From positions 1,054,001-1,118,000 of the forward strand of contig NZ_CANKYW010000001.1 in the NCBI RefSeq assembly GCF_947488135.1: a stretch of DNA of 64,000 nt. Direction: 5' to 3'. This DNA comes from an uncultured Marivita sp. (lineage in GTDB: Bacteria > Pseudomonadota > Alphaproteobacteria > Rhodobacterales > Rhodobacteraceae). The position numbers and the translations under genes are program-made. Shown one piece after another: positions 24,691 through 33,957 of this stretch (its first letter is position 1; each line of letters begins with the position of its first letter). A model generated the notes under the pieces. It worked only from the letters and a program-made list of their open reading frames with translations. It searched no databases and had not been told where the DNA came from.

Positions 24691-25641
24691 ATGACCGACA
24701 CTCGAAAAGGCGTTCTGGCGCTGGTTGCCGCCTGCACCATCTGGGGCCTGTCTCCGCTGTTCTACAAGGCGCTGAGCGATGTCGCCCCGCTCGAGGTTCT
24801 GGCGCACCGGACCCTCTGGTCGCTGGCATTCTTCGCGGGGGTTCTGGCGTTGCAAGGCCGGTTGCGGACGCTCTGGGCGGCGGTGTCCAGCTTCGCCTCG
24901 ATCCGCGTCATCGGATTTGCGGCGATCATGATCTCGACCAATTGGTTCCTGTTCATCTTTTCGATCCAGGTGGGGCGCGCGACCGAGGCGTCGATGGGGT
25001 ACTACATCTTCCCGTTGGTCGCGGTTCTGTTGGGGCGTGTCGTTTTGGGTGAACGGCTCAGTCGGTCCCAATGGAGCGCCATCTTGCTGGCCGCGATCGC
25101 GGTGCTGTCTCTGACCGTGGGCTTGCAGATCGTGCCGTGGATTTCGCTGATGCTGGCCACGACATTCGGCATGTACGGGCTCGTCAAGAAACGGCTCGAC
25201 CTTGGACCGGTGGTGTCGGTGACCGCAGAGGTGCTGCTCCTGTCACCGATTGCGGCGGGCTGGCTGATCGTGCTGCATTTCGGGCAGGGCGGCGTCTACG
25301 GTGAGGACGCGGTGCAGACCGCGCTCTTGATGACGTCGGGGCCACTGACGGCCTTGCCGCTGATCCTGTTCTCCTACGGCGCGCGCAGGCTGACCTTGTC
25401 GACGGTGGGGATCGTCCAATACATCAATCCGACCCTGCAATTCTTCTGCGCCGTGGTGATCTTCGGTGAACCTTTCGGCCCCATACACCTGTTCGCCTTC
25501 GCGCTGATCTGGACCGCGCTCGCAATCTATTCCGGCAGCGCCTACCGTCAGGACAAGGCGCGGCGCAAAGCGTTGATCGTGTCGGAGGCCGACGTGGTGG
25601 TTTCCACGAACCCGAGCAGAGAGGCGTCAGCGAAGCCCTGA
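24691..25641 (+). CDS. rarD: EamA-family transporter RarD
   Basis: The 316-residue protein has about ten hydrophobic segments and the RarD N terminus GVLALVAACTIWGLSPLFYKAL, where two EamA repeats follow (second near residue 160-290, with YGARRLTLSTVGIVQYINPTLQF). RarD proteins are inner-membrane drug/metabolite-superfamily carriers with uncertain substrates. The ATG has GAGGAG upstream. The C-terminal tail of about 30 residues is encoded on the opposite strand of the LOG-family gene, a 94-bp convergent overlap. Confidence 0.92.
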   Translation: MTDTRKGVLALVAACTIWGLSPLFYKALSDVAPLEVLAHRTLWSLAFFAGVLALQGRLRTLWAAVSSFASIRVIGFAAIMISTNWFLFIFSIQVGRATEASMGYYIFPLVAVLLGRVVLGERLSRSQWSAILLAAIAVLSLTVGLQIVPWISLMLATTFGMYGLVKKRLDLGPVVSVTAEVLLLSPIAAGWLIVLHFGQGGVYGEDAVQTALLMTSGPLTALPLILFSYGARRLTLSTVGIVQYINPTLQFFCAVVIFGEPFGPIHLFAFALIWTALAIYSGSAYRQDKARRKALIVSEADVVVSTNPSREASAKP

Positions 25642-26099
25642 TCGACCACGTGCGTCAACAGCGCCGATAGCGGCGCCCAGTACTCTTCGACGCTCAGCAG
25701 GATGATCGGCTTGCCGTGTAGGCCCAATTGCCGCCATGTCAGCACCTCGAAGAACTCGTCCAGCGATCCGGCTCCGCCGGGCAGAACGACGATGGCATCG
25801 GCGTTCATCACCATGACCTTTTTGCGCTCGTGCATGGTTTCGGTGACGATGAAGCGGGTGAGATCGGTCTTGCCCACTTCGAGGTCCAGAAGATGCGTCG
25901 GGATCACGCCGAACGTGTCGCCACCGGCCTCTTGCGCCGCGCGGGCGGTGGTGCCCATCAGCCCGACATCCCCCGCGCCGTAGACCAACCGCCAACCTTC
26001 ATCCGCGATGGCGCGTCCCAGCGCCTCGGCTTCGTGCGTATAAGCTGCATTCCGGCCCGGACGTGAGCCGCAATAGACACAGATGGATTTGGAGATCAT
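25548..26099 (-). CDS. LOG-family cytokinin-type phosphoribohydrolase
   Basis: The 183-residue protein carries the LOG motifs SICVYCGSRPG, GWRLVYGAGDVGLMG, and PGGAGSLDEFFEVLTWRQ with the catalytic Glu. LOG enzymes release the base from nucleoside 5'-monophosphates, as in cytokinin activation, and bacterial relatives hydrolyse AMP-like substrates. The start MISKSICVYCG has AAGGA upstream. Its last 94 bases overlap the end of rarD head-on; both proteins have normal family lengths, so the overlap is probably real. It is divergent from the LysM gene. Confidence 0.92.
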   Translation of the reverse strand: MISKSICVYCGSRPGRNAAYTHEAEALGRAIADEGWRLVYGAGDVGLMGTTARAAQEAGGDTFGVIPTHLLDLEVGKTDLTRFIVTETMHERKKVMVMNADAIVVLPGGAGSLDEFFEVLTWRQLGLHGKPIILLSVEEYWAPLSALLTHVVDQGFADASLLGFVETTTSASDTINALRRALS

Positions 26100-26211
26100 G
26101 GGCGGCGTCCTTGACAAGGGGGGTGAAGTTGCCTCGTGATACCCGCGTTGCTAGACACGCTCAACTGCGGGATCGGTGATTGGCCGGTCGGCTGCGAACA
26201 CTTGGGGAAAG

Positions 26212-27609
26212 ATGAGCAAATCGGCTTTGACAAAGGGCCGCTCCGGGATCGTTCTCGGAGCCGCGGCCGCAGTCGGCGCAATCGCCCTGGCGATCTACGC
26301 CAGCGGGTCGCTGTTTCCCGATGCGGATCGACCTGCTCCGGTGGAAACCGCCGCTTTGCCGGTCGAGAGCGTGGAGGTTGCGACTGAACCCTCCGACGTT
26401 GCGACTGCCCCGGCCGAGACCAGCGATACAGAGGTTGCGGTGGCTACGCCCGAGGTCGCGCCCCAAGCGGTCACGGAGGACGCGGCGGAACAGCCATCCG
26501 AAGCAGCCCCCGAACCGCCCACACCCGGCGCGCCGACATTCGACATCGTCCGGGTCGCGCCGGATGGCCAGACGCTTGTTGCCGGGGCCGCGCCGGATGC
26601 GCAGGGCATCACCATTCTCGTCGACGGGGCCGAGGCAGGGCAGGCGGACGTGGATGGCTCGGGCAAGTTCGTCGCCTTTCTCGATCTGCCTGCAAGCGAC
26701 GCGCCCCGCGTCATCAGCTTGCGCGCGACCGGTGCCGGTGGACACATCGACAGCGTGGATCAGGTGATCCTCGCCCCCGCCCCGCAGGTTGCGGATGTCG
26801 CTGATCCTGCGCCAGACACGTCGGTGGACAGGGCCAACGTGCCCGCGCCGGAGGAGGCCACGGGAACCGATAGTCCAACTGTCCTCGCAGAGGCGCCATC
26901 GCCGGAACCTGCGCCAGAGGTCGGGGGTACACCCAACGTTGTACCCGCTGCGCCCGGTGCCGAACTGACCGCGCAGGTCGCCCTGCCGGTGCTCGACACC
27001 GAGGAGGGGGCCTCCGATGTGCCGGACGTCGCGACCCAGGACAGCGCCACAGAGCCGACGCCCGCCGCTCCGGCGGTGATCCTGTCGACAGCCGAGGGCG
27101 TCAATGTTCTGCAAGGCGTTCAAACGCCGACACCCGATGCGCTGGACCAGATCGCGCTCGACGCGATCACCTACGAGGATGCGGGCGCTGTGGCCCTGAC
27201 CGGGCGCGGTACGGCTCGGGAGTTCGTGCGCATCTACCTCGACAACCGGCCCGTGCAGACAACCGAGATCGGCACCGACGGTACCTGGCGCGCGGAACTG
27301 CCGGATATCGACAGCGGCACCTATACGCTGCGGGTCGATGCGGTGGATGCCGAGGGCGATGTCACGTCGCGGGTGGAAAGCCCGTTCCGGCGGGAAGACC
27401 CCGGGGCGCTGGCGCAGGCGGTGGAGCGCGGCGAGACCGCGGCGATCCTTCAGGTGGTGACGGTCCAGCCGGGCAACACGCTATGGGCGATCGCGCGCGA
27501 CCGCTATGGGGAAGGCCCGGCCTACGTCAAGGTGTTCGAAGCCAATCGCGACCGCATCCGCGACCCGGATCTGATCTATCCCGGTCAGGTCTTCGCGATC
27601 CCGGACTGA
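26212..27609 (+). CDS. LysM domain protein with long Pro/Ala/Glu-rich linker
   Basis: The 465-residue product has one N-terminal membrane segment (IVLGAAAAVGAIALAIYASG) and a long low-complexity region rich in Ala, Pro, Glu and Val. Within and after it lie two Ig-like stretches near residues 100-165 and 300-390. A C-terminal LysM motif binds peptidoglycan (VQPGNTLWAIARDRYGEGPAYVKVFEAN ending VFAIPD). It is typical of alphaproteobacterial LysM membrane proteins of cell-envelope function. No peptidase domain is present. The start at 26212 has GGGGAAAG upstream. It shares a 112-bp divergent promoter region with the LOG gene. Confidence 0.85.
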   Translation: MSKSALTKGRSGIVLGAAAAVGAIALAIYASGSLFPDADRPAPVETAALPVESVEVATEPSDVATAPAETSDTEVAVATPEVAPQAVTEDAAEQPSEAAPEPPTPGAPTFDIVRVAPDGQTLVAGAAPDAQGITILVDGAEAGQADVDGSGKFVAFLDLPASDAPRVISLRATGAGGHIDSVDQVILAPAPQVADVADPAPDTSVDRANVPAPEEATGTDSPTVLAEAPSPEPAPEVGGTPNVVPAAPGAELTAQVALPVLDTEEGASDVPDVATQDSATEPTPAAPAVILSTAEGVNVLQGVQTPTPDALDQIALDAITYEDAGAVALTGRGTAREFVRIYLDNRPVQTTEIGTDGTWRAELPDIDSGTYTLRVDAVDAEGDVTSRVESPFRREDPGALAQAVERGETAAILQVVTVQPGNTLWAIARDRYGEGPAYVKVFEANRDRIRDPDLIYPGQVFAIPD

Positions 27610-27776
27610 TCCATCCGCCACCCCCCTGTGATGTCGGAAAATATCACTGCGACACATACAGCATGTTGCGGGGGTTGCCGGGAGGTTTCCGCGATATATA
27701 GTGTCATTCATAGATCGGGGCGGGGCTCCCGTCCTGACGCTGAAACAGGCAGACAGGGCAGGAGACGAGTCCCCCG

Positions 27777-28361
27777 ATGGATGGCAACTTCAGAACAGCT
27801 TTTGTACGTGAACCGGGTGCGCTCCGACACCACCCGGCGCTTGTGCTGAACGCGGATTACAGGCCCTTGTCCTACTATCCGCTGTCGCTCTGGCCGTGGC
27901 AGGATGCGGTCAAGGCGGCGTTTCTCGATCGCGTGGATATCGTGGCCGAATATGACGAGGTGGTCCGAAGCCCGTCGATGACGCTCCGAATACCGAGTGT
28001 CGTGGTGCTCAAAGACTACGTCAAACCACAAAAGCGCGTGGCCTTCACGCGCTTTAATCTTTTCTTGAGGGATGAATTCCGCTGCCAGTATTGCGGTGCG
28101 AAGGGCGAATTGACCTTCGATCACGTGGTGCCGCGCGCCTCGGGCGGGATCACGTCCTGGGAAAACGTCGTGGCCGCCTGTGCGCCGTGCAACCTGCGCA
28201 AAGGCTCCAAAAGCCTGCGGCAAGCCGGGCTATCGCTGCGCAAACCCCCGCGCCAACCGGGCGCGCAGGAGCTTTTGAACATGGGACGCAAGTTTCCCCC
28301 CAACCATCTGCACGACAGTTGGATGGATTTTCTCTATTGGGATGCCGAATTGCAGGCGTAA
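27777..28361 (+). CDS. HNH endonuclease family protein
   Basis: The 194-residue protein has an N-terminal segment LVLNADYRPLSYYPLSLWPWQDAV and a C-terminal HNH motif with zinc-binding cysteines: CQYCG, then DHVVPRASGG (H), TSWENVVAAC (N), and CNLRKGS. This form (COG1403) is universal in roseobacters and many other bacteria and is likely chromosomal; it is related to McrA-type nucleases, but its substrate is unknown. The start follows a 167-bp non-coding gap. No restriction partner is next to it. Confidence 0.9.
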   Translation: MDGNFRTAFVREPGALRHHPALVLNADYRPLSYYPLSLWPWQDAVKAAFLDRVDIVAEYDEVVRSPSMTLRIPSVVVLKDYVKPQKRVAFTRFNLFLRDEFRCQYCGAKGELTFDHVVPRASGGITSWENVVAACAPCNLRKGSKSLRQAGLSLRKPPRQPGAQELLNMGRKFPPNHLHDSWMDFLYWDAELQA

Positions 28362-28640
28362 TCCGCGATGTTGGGTGCCAACGCTGTTGGCTGTCTTGAA
28401 AAGAGGTGACGTCACCTGAGTTGGGTGGACATCCTCTCCCCCGTGCAGAGCGGTGTGACCCGCTCCGAACCTGTACCCCGGCTTTGAAACGGGGCCTTCG
28501 AGATGCATCTCTCATGGTCTGAACGCACATTGAGCGTCCGCAGAGAGAGGGTAGCCTCTTGGAGTGTTCCGCCAAAAGACGGAACGAGTGTCGGATCCGA
28601 TGCGGGGGTTATCCGTGCAAGGCGTTAAGCAGGTAGAAAT
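28362..28640 (+). ncRNA. Structured intergenic region, possible small RNA
   Basis: These 280 bases have no convincing gene but many complementary segments. They include the palindrome GGTGACGTCACC and hairpins GAGCGG/CCGCTC, CCCCG/CGGGG and GTTCCG/CGGAAC. There is also a long-range 8-bp pairing of ATCCTCTC (near 28428) with GAGAGGGT (near 28545) that would enclose the central part. The strand cannot be settled by eye; plus is shown because the nested pairing is easier to draw there. The overall shape (closing stem, open middle, inner hairpins) recalls 6S-like RNA, but I cannot confirm this. Confidence 0.3.
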
Positions 28641-28651
28641 GAAGCGCGCGG

Positions 28652-28763
28652 TGCGAGACTTTTCGAAAAGTCTCGCAAAAGCCTTAGAAGGGTTTTGCCG
28701 CGCTCGGCTAGACGGATACGGCAATTCGAAATGCCGTGTCCAAGCGCCTTCAAAGGCGCTTGG
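28652..28763. repeat. Cluster of palindromes before eda
   Basis: A perfect 26-bp palindrome centred on TTCGAA lies at 28652-28677. Near-palindromes follow at 28675-28698, at 28718-28737 (again centred on TTCGAA, with one mismatched pair) and at 28740-28763 (11-bp arms). The cluster ends 6 bp before the eda stop codon. One of these hairpins may also serve as the eda terminator. Confidence 0.7.
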
Positions 28764-28768
28764 CGTGT

Positions 28769-29413
28769 CTACCGGGAGAGTTGCGACGCTTCGCGGGCCA
28801 GCTCTTCGATCGCTTTCCAATCGCCCTTGGCGACAAGGTCTTTCGGGGCGACCCAGCTTCCCCCGGCGCAGAGCACGTTAGACAGACCCAGGTAGTCCGG
28901 CGCGTTTTTCAGCGACACACCGCCTGTTGGGCAGAACCGCACCTGCGGGATCGGCGCGCCGATGGCCTTGAGCGCGGGCGCGCCGCCATTGGCCTCGGCC
29001 GGGAAGAACTTCTGCACCGTATAGCCGCGTTCCAGAAGCGCCATCGCTTCGGATGCCGTTGCGGCACCGGGCAGAAGTGGCAGATCGGCAGCTTCACAGG
29101 CATCGAGCAACCGGTCCGTCGCGCCGGGTGAAACACCGAACTTGGCCCCGGCCTCGACAGCTGCCTGAACGTCAGACGGGGTGAGGAGCGTGCCAGCCCC
29201 GACGACACCCCCTTCGACCTGTGCCATTTCGCGGATCACGTCGAGCGCGGCATCGGTGCGCAATGTCACCTCGAGCACCGGCAGGCCGCCCGCCACAAGC
29301 GCTTCGGCCAAGGGCCGCGCCACGCTGGCGTCATCGACGACGAGCACGGGGATAATGGGCGCGAGGCGGCAGAGCTTCTCGCTTTCGACGCTGGCTTGAA
29401 GGGGGGTTATCAT
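28769..29413 (-). CDS. eda: KDPG/KHG aldolase
   Basis: The 214-residue class I aldolase splits 2-keto-3-deoxy-6-phosphogluconate into pyruvate and glyceraldehyde 3-phosphate, the second step unique to the Entner-Doudoroff pathway. Visible are the catalytic Glu region PVLEVTLRTDAAL, GAGTLLTPSDVQAAVEAGAKFGVSPG and the Schiff-base Lys in VQKFFPAEANGG, with RFCPTGGV binding phosphate. The start MITPLQASVESE has GGAG upstream. It lies 41 bp after edd on the same strand, a two-gene operon. Confidence 0.95.
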   Translation of the reverse strand: MITPLQASVESEKLCRLAPIIPVLVVDDASVARPLAEALVAGGLPVLEVTLRTDAALDVIREMAQVEGGVVGAGTLLTPSDVQAAVEAGAKFGVSPGATDRLLDACEAADLPLLPGAATASEAMALLERGYTVQKFFPAEANGGAPALKAIGAPIPQVRFCPTGGVSLKNAPDYLGLSNVLCAGGSWVAPKDLVAKGDWKAIEELAREASQLSR

Positions 29414-29454
29414 AGAGTTCTCCGCAGGTTGGGGAGGGATTTTCATGCAATGCG

Positions 29455-31266
29455 TTAAACGACGACGCCTGCGCCGTGTTCGGCCAGACCGACATTGGCC
29501 CGGAAGGCCGCGAACAGCTCGCGCCCGACGCCGTGGCCGTTCCCGCTCAGATCGGCGGTGGCGGGCTCGCGCTGGTCGAAGTCTTCGGCAAGGCAGGTGA
29601 TCTCGCCTTTCACCGCGTCGACGCGAACGATGTCACCGTCGCGCACACGGGCCAGCGGGCCGCCTTTGGCCGCTTCGGGCGAGACGTGGATGGCCGAGGG
29701 CACCTTGCCCGATGCGCCGGACATGCGCCCGTCGGTGACAAGCGCGACCTTGAGACCGCGATCCTGCAAGACAGCCAGTGTGGGCGTCAGGCTGTGCAGC
29801 TCGGGCATGCCGTTGGAACTGGGACCCTGAAAGCGCACCACAACCACGGTGTCTTCGGTGAATTCGCCGTTCTTGAAGGCGACCTTCACGTCGTCCTGAT
29901 CGTGAAACACGCGGGCTTTCGCTTCGATCACATGGCGTTCGGGGGCCACAGCAGAGGTTTTCATCATGCCCTTGCCCAGGTTGCCCGCGAGCTGTTTCAG
30001 ACCGCCGGTCGCCTGGAACGGATCGCTGGCGGGGCGGAGGATCTTGTCGTTCTGGGTCTCGCCCGCGCCGGGGCCGTAGACCACGCGCCCGTCGGTGACT
30101 TTAGGTTCCTGCGTGTAAAGGTGAAGCCCGTCACCGGCGACGGTTTTCACGTCCTCGTGCAGCAACCCGTGTTCGAGCAATTCTCCGATCATGAAGCCCA
30201 AGCCGCCAGCTGCGTGGAAGTGATTCACGTCCGCAAGGCCGTTCGGATAGACCTTGGCCATCAGAGGCGTCACGGACGAAATCTCCTCGAAATCCTCGAG
30301 CCGCAGTTCGACCCCGGCGGCCCGCGCCATCGCGGGCAGGTGCAGGACAAGGTTGGTCGACCCGCCGGTGGCCATCAGTCCGACGATGCCGTTCACGAAC
30401 GCCTTTTCGTCGAGCACATCGCAGACGGGGCGGTAATCATTGCCCAGCTGCGTGATCTCCAGCGCGCGTTCGGTGCCCGCCACCGTCAGCGCCTCGCGCA
30501 GGGGGGTGCCCGGATTTACAAAGGACGCGCCGGGCAGGTGGAGGCCCATGAATTCCATCAGCATCTGGTTGCTGTTGGCGGTGCCGTAGAAGGTGCAGGT
30601 GCCGGGGGAATGATACGACGCCATCTCGGCCTTCATCAACTCGTCGCGACCGACTTCGCCAGCGGCGAATTTCTGCCGCACCTTGGCTTTCTCATCGTTG
30701 GGCAGACCAGAGGGCATGGGACCCGCGGGGAGGAAAATGCCGGGCAGGTAGCCAAAGGTTCCGGCGGCGATCACCAGACCCGGCACGATCTTGTCGCAGA
30801 CGCCAAGATAAAGCGCCGAATCGAAGGTGTTGTGGCTGAGCGCCACGCCGGCGGCGAGCGCGATCACGTCGCGGGAAAACAGTGACAGCTCCATCCCGAC
30901 CTGGCCTTGCGTGACGCCATCGCACATGGCGGGCACGCCGCCTGCGACCTGCGCGGTGCCACCGGCGGCACGCGCCGCGTCGCGGATGATATCGGGATAT
31001 TTTTCAAAAGGTTGGTGCGCTGAGAGCATGTCGTTATAGGCGGTGACGATGCCGATATTCGGGCTGCGTTCCGTCGCCAGCTTGTCCTGATCCTGGCCCA
31101 TCGCGGCATAGGCGTGGGCCTGGTTGCCGCAGCTCAGATGCGCGCGGCGCGGGCCTTCGGCGGCGGCCTGTCGCATCCGCTCCATGTAGCGCCCGCGGGA
31201 TGTCTCCGAGCGTTCCTGAACACGCTCGGTCACCCGTTTGATCGTGTCGTTCAGAGAATGTGCCAT
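29455..31266 (-). CDS. edd: 6-phosphogluconate dehydratase
   Basis: The 603-residue iron-sulfur dehydratase (IlvD/Edd family) forms 2-keto-3-deoxy-6-phosphogluconate. Family motifs include [25 protein letters not shown] with a cluster cysteine, [20 protein letters not shown] with TCTF before it, [15 protein letters not shown] and [21 protein letters not shown]. Length is normal. The ATG at 31266 has GGAGG upstream. It is the first gene of the edd-eda operon and is divergent from the DUF6778 lipoprotein, with a palindromic operator candidate in the gap. Confidence 0.96.
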   Translation of the reverse strand: MAHSLNDTIKRVTERVQERSETSRGRYMERMRQAAAEGPRRAHLSCGNQAHAYAAMGQDQDKLATERSPNIGIVTAYNDMLSAHQPFEKYPDIIRDAARAAGGTAQVAGGVPAMCDGVTQGQVGMELSLFSRDVIALAAGVALSHNTFDSALYLGVCDKIVPGLVIAAGTFGYLPGIFLPAGPMPSGLPNDEKAKVRQKFAAGEVGRDELMKAEMASYHSPGTCTFYGTANSNQMLMEFMGLHLPGASFVNPGTPLREALTVAGTERALEITQLGNDYRPVCDVLDEKAFVNGIVGLMATGGSTNLVLHLPAMARAAGVELRLEDFEEISSVTPLMAKVYPNGLADVNHFHAAGGLGFMIGELLEHGLLHEDVKTVAGDGLHLYTQEPKVTDGRVVYGPGAGETQNDKILRPASDPFQATGGLKQLAGNLGKGMMKTSAVAPERHVIEAKARVFHDQDDVKVAFKNGEFTEDTVVVVRFQGPSSNGMPELHSLTPTLAVLQDRGLKVALVTDGRMSGASGKVPSAIHVSPEAAKGGPLARVRDGDIVRVDAVKGEITCLAEDFDQREPATADLSGNGHGVGRELFAAFRANVGLAEHGAGVVV

Positions 31267-31314
31267 GTTGCCTCCGCGCAAGATCAGCCGTTGCTTTGCG
31301 CCCGATGTAGTGAA

Positions 31315-31326
31315 GTTAGCGCTAAC
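31315..31326 (-). promoter_or_regulatory. Candidate LacI/GntR-type operator before edd
   Basis: The perfect palindrome GTTAGCGCTAAC lies about 50 bp upstream of the edd ATG. LacI-family repressors of sugar-acid metabolism often bind sites with a central CG flanked by TTAG/CTAA-like arms. Its place in the divergent promoter region fits control of the edd-eda operon. The regulator gene is not in the window. Confidence 0.5.
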
Positions 31327-31476
31327 AGTAAAGGCCTATCTGGGCCGTGCAGGTGACCAGGGGTCAAGACAGATTGCGTCAAAATGTACGCATTTCGCCG
31401 CGATGCGGCCCATTTCCGCCGCCAGAACCGCAGGCGAGGAACAAAGAGCACTTGCCCCGCAAAAGGAGGCTTCGAC

Positions 31477-32112
31477 ATGAAACTGTTATTCAAGGCGCTG
31501 ACCGGACTGGTTCTGGCCCTCACGCTGAGCGCCTGCGCCACCACGCCATCCGCGACCCGGTCCGCCATGCCCGACGACGCTGTTCTGGGCTTTTCGCAAC
31601 CCGATGTGCGGATCGACAGCTTTACCGTATCGGTTCCGAAATCGCTCAAGGTGAATGAGCGCAACACCTATTATCCGATCGGCGACATCGTCTGGCGCGG
31701 TGATCCGATGGGCGACCGCCATGCCCAGGTGAAGGCGATGTTCGAGGCTGGTCTGCGCAACGCGGCACCCCGGATCGAGGGGGCGCGCGCTGTCCGTATG
31801 GATGTGCAGGTCACACGGTTCCATGCGCTGTCCGAAAAGGCGCGCTATTCGGTGGGCGGCGTGCACGACATCGACTTCAAATACCGGCTGGTCGATGTCG
31901 CGACCGGCCAGCAGATCGGGCCGACACGGGATGTGAGCGCGGACCTTGAAGGCTTGGCCGGTCAAGCCGCGATGGCCGCCGATGGGCGCGGCGAAACCCA
32001 GAAGGCGCGGATCATCGCGCATCTGTCGCGGGTCTTTGTCGAGGAACTGACCGTGCCGGGCGGCTACGTGAATGCAAATCTCGGTCTATTGCAGGCGATC
32101 AACGATCTCTGA
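31477..32112 (+). CDS. DUF6778-like outer-membrane lipoprotein
   Basis: The 211-residue product begins MKLLFKALTGLVLALTLSAC, a lipoprotein signal with lipobox LSAC, so Cys20 should be lipidated. The mature part has segments RNTYYPIGDIVWRGDP and LVDVATGQQIGPTRDVSADLEG known to me from a roseobacter family (DUF6778). The function is unknown. AAGGAGG lies upstream of the start. It is monocistronic or leads into the methyltransferase gene 51 bp downstream. Confidence 0.75.
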   Translation: MKLLFKALTGLVLALTLSACATTPSATRSAMPDDAVLGFSQPDVRIDSFTVSVPKSLKVNERNTYYPIGDIVWRGDPMGDRHAQVKAMFEAGLRNAAPRIEGARAVRMDVQVTRFHALSEKARYSVGGVHDIDFKYRLVDVATGQQIGPTRDVSADLEGLAGQAAMAADGRGETQKARIIAHLSRVFVEELTVPGGYVNANLGLLQAINDL

Positions 32113-32163
32113 CGCGCAAAGACGGGCTTTCCCCTTGGGAGCGAGGGGCGTAAAGGGGGCGGT

Positions 32164-33360
32164 ATGACACCGTCCCCTTTGCCTATTGTGCGCCTTCTTC
32201 CCAAAACCAAACCGCAAGCCATTCGGCGCGGCTATCCTTGGGTCTATGCCAACGAGGTGGTCACCGACCGCCGCACCCGTGCCCTCGCTCCGGGCACCAT
32301 TGCCGTGCTCGAGGATGCCGAGCGCAGCCAGCTCGCCCTGATCGGCGTGAACGCGAATTCCAAGATCATCGGCCGTGTGCTTGATGGTCCCGAGGCCGCG
32401 GCCCCCGACCGCGCCTGGTTCGAGACCCGCTTGCGCAAGGCGCTGTCGCTGCGTGAACGGCTGTTTCCGACGCCGTTCTATCGCCTGATCCACGCTGAAG
32501 CGGATGGACTGCCGGGGGTCATCATCGACCGGTTCGGCGACATCGCAGTGGTGCAGCCCAACGCCGCCTGGGCCGATGTGCTTTTGCCGGACCTGACAGC
32601 AGCACTGGCCGAGGTCACGGGGGTCAAAACCATCCTCAAGAACGCCGGTGGACGCGGGCGGTCGCTGGAAGGGTTGGACGACGCGGATGCGGTGCTTCTG
32701 GGCAACGGGCCGACAGCGGCCATTCCGGTCGAGATGAACGGTGCCACCTACATGGCGGACCTGATCGGCGGGCAGAAGACCGGGCTTTTCTTCGACCAGC
32801 GCCCGAACCACGCCTTTGCTGCCCGGCTGGCCCAAGGCGCGCGGGTTTTGGACGTGTTCTCGCATGTCGGCGGCTTCGGCCTTGCCGCACTTGCCGGGGG
32901 CGCCGTGTCGGCGCATTGCGTTGACGGGTCCGACGCCGCGCTGGCGCTGGCGACCGACGGCGCGCGGCATATGGGTGCCGGGGACAAGCTGACCACGACC
33001 AAGGGCGATGCCTTCGACGTGCTGACCCAATTGGGCGAGGATCAGGCGCACTACGATCTGGTGGTCTGCGACCCACCGGCCTTTGCGCCCTCCAACAAGG
33101 CGCGCGAAGCAGGATTGCGGGCTTATGAGCGCATCGCGCGGTTGTCGGCACCGTTGGTGGCCGAAGACGGCTATCTGGTGCTCTGTTCCTGTTCGCACGC
33201 GGCGGATCTGTCATCCTTCACCGGGGCTTGCCTGCGCGGCATCGGACGCGCGGGGCGTCGGGCACAGTTGATCCATACGGGGCAGGCGGGGCCGGATCAT
33301 CCGCTGCTGCCGCAACTGGCGGAATCGGGCTACCTCAAAGCGCTGTTCTTCCGGCTGTGA
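32164..33360 (+). CDS. RlmI-like class I rRNA methyltransferase
   Basis: The 398-residue protein has an N-terminal PUA-like domain (IRRGYPWVYANEV), a middle domain with ADGLPGVIIDRFGD and GQKTGLFFDQRPNH, and a SAM-binding Rossmann domain (VLDVFSHVGGFGLAAL). The catalytic motif VVCDPPAFAPSNKA and CSCSHAADL with the Cys follow. RlmI methylates C1962 of 23S rRNA; substrate identity here is inferred from the family. The following PIN gene starts in its stop codon (GTGA), so they are translated together. Confidence 0.88.
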   Translation: MTPSPLPIVRLLPKTKPQAIRRGYPWVYANEVVTDRRTRALAPGTIAVLEDAERSQLALIGVNANSKIIGRVLDGPEAAAPDRAWFETRLRKALSLRERLFPTPFYRLIHAEADGLPGVIIDRFGDIAVVQPNAAWADVLLPDLTAALAEVTGVKTILKNAGGRGRSLEGLDDADAVLLGNGPTAAIPVEMNGATYMADLIGGQKTGLFFDQRPNHAFAARLAQGARVLDVFSHVGGFGLAALAGGAVSAHCVDGSDAALALATDGARHMGAGDKLTTTKGDAFDVLTQLGEDQAHYDLVVCDPPAFAPSNKAREAGLRAYERIARLSAPLVAEDGYLVLCSCSHAADLSSFTGACLRGIGRAGRRAQLIHTGQAGPDHPLLPQLAESGYLKALFFRL

Positions 33361-33920
33361 AGGTCTGCCTCGACACCTGCGTGCTCTATCCGACCGTGAT
33401 GCGCGAGGTGCTGCTGGGGGTGGCGGCGCAGGGGCTGTTCACGCCGATCTGGTCCGAGCGGATCCTCGGCGAGTGGTCGCGCGCCGCCGCCAAGCTGGGG
33501 CCGACGGGACAGGCGCAGGCGGAGGCCGAGATCGCGATGGTCTCTGCCCAATGGCCCAAGGCAAGCGTGGTGCCGCCGCCGTCGCTTGTGGACCGGCTCT
33601 GGTTGCCGGATGCGAATGATGTGCATGTGTTGGCCGCTGCCATCGCGGGACATGCCGACATCATCCTCACGATGAATGCCAAGGATTTCCCGAGGGGTCT
33701 GCTGGCCGAGGAAGGTCTGTCGCGGGCCGATCCCGACACGTTTCTTTTGGGGCTGTTCGAGGCGTCACCCGAGGCGGTGCAACACGCCGTGTCCCATGTG
33801 CATGCCGAGGCGAACCGCCTGTCGGGAGAGATCTGGGACTTGCGCAAGCTGATGAAGAAGGCGCGGCTTCCCCGTTTGGGCAAGGCGCTGGAAGCCACCG
33901 AGGATTATTCGTCCGAATAA
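33357..33920 (+). CDS. PIN domain protein (RSP_2947-like family)
   Basis: The 187-residue protein starts at a GTG overlapping the methyltransferase stop. PIN acidic residues are visible: Asp in KVCLDTCVLYP, Glu in SERILGEW, and Asp residues in LPDANDVHVLAAA and LTMNAKDFP. PIN proteins are metal-dependent RNases, often toxins. Here no antitoxin gene is adjacent, and the fixed position behind an rRNA methyltransferase suggests a housekeeping RNA-processing role in roseobacters. The C-terminal part is helical and basic (IWDLRKLMKKARLPRLGKAL). Confidence 0.82.
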   Translation: MKVCLDTCVLYPTVMREVLLGVAAQGLFTPIWSERILGEWSRAAAKLGPTGQAQAEAEIAMVSAQWPKASVVPPPSLVDRLWLPDANDVHVLAAAIAGHADIILTMNAKDFPRGLLAEEGLSRADPDTFLLGLFEASPEAVQHAVSHVHAEANRLSGEIWDLRKLMKKARLPRLGKALEATEDYSSE

Positions 33921-33957
33921 TCTCGGACGAGCAGAATTTTCGGACGAAACGCCTGGG

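Noticed and set aside
28400-28600. 6S RNA identity for the structured intergenic block
   Set aside because: The general shape is similar, but the neighbouring genes differ from known 6S loci and I cannot match conserved positions. It is kept only as an unnamed candidate.
33357-33920. PIN protein as a toxin of a toxin-antitoxin pair
   Set aside because: No small antitoxin gene lies next to it, and it is coupled to an rRNA methyltransferase gene instead.
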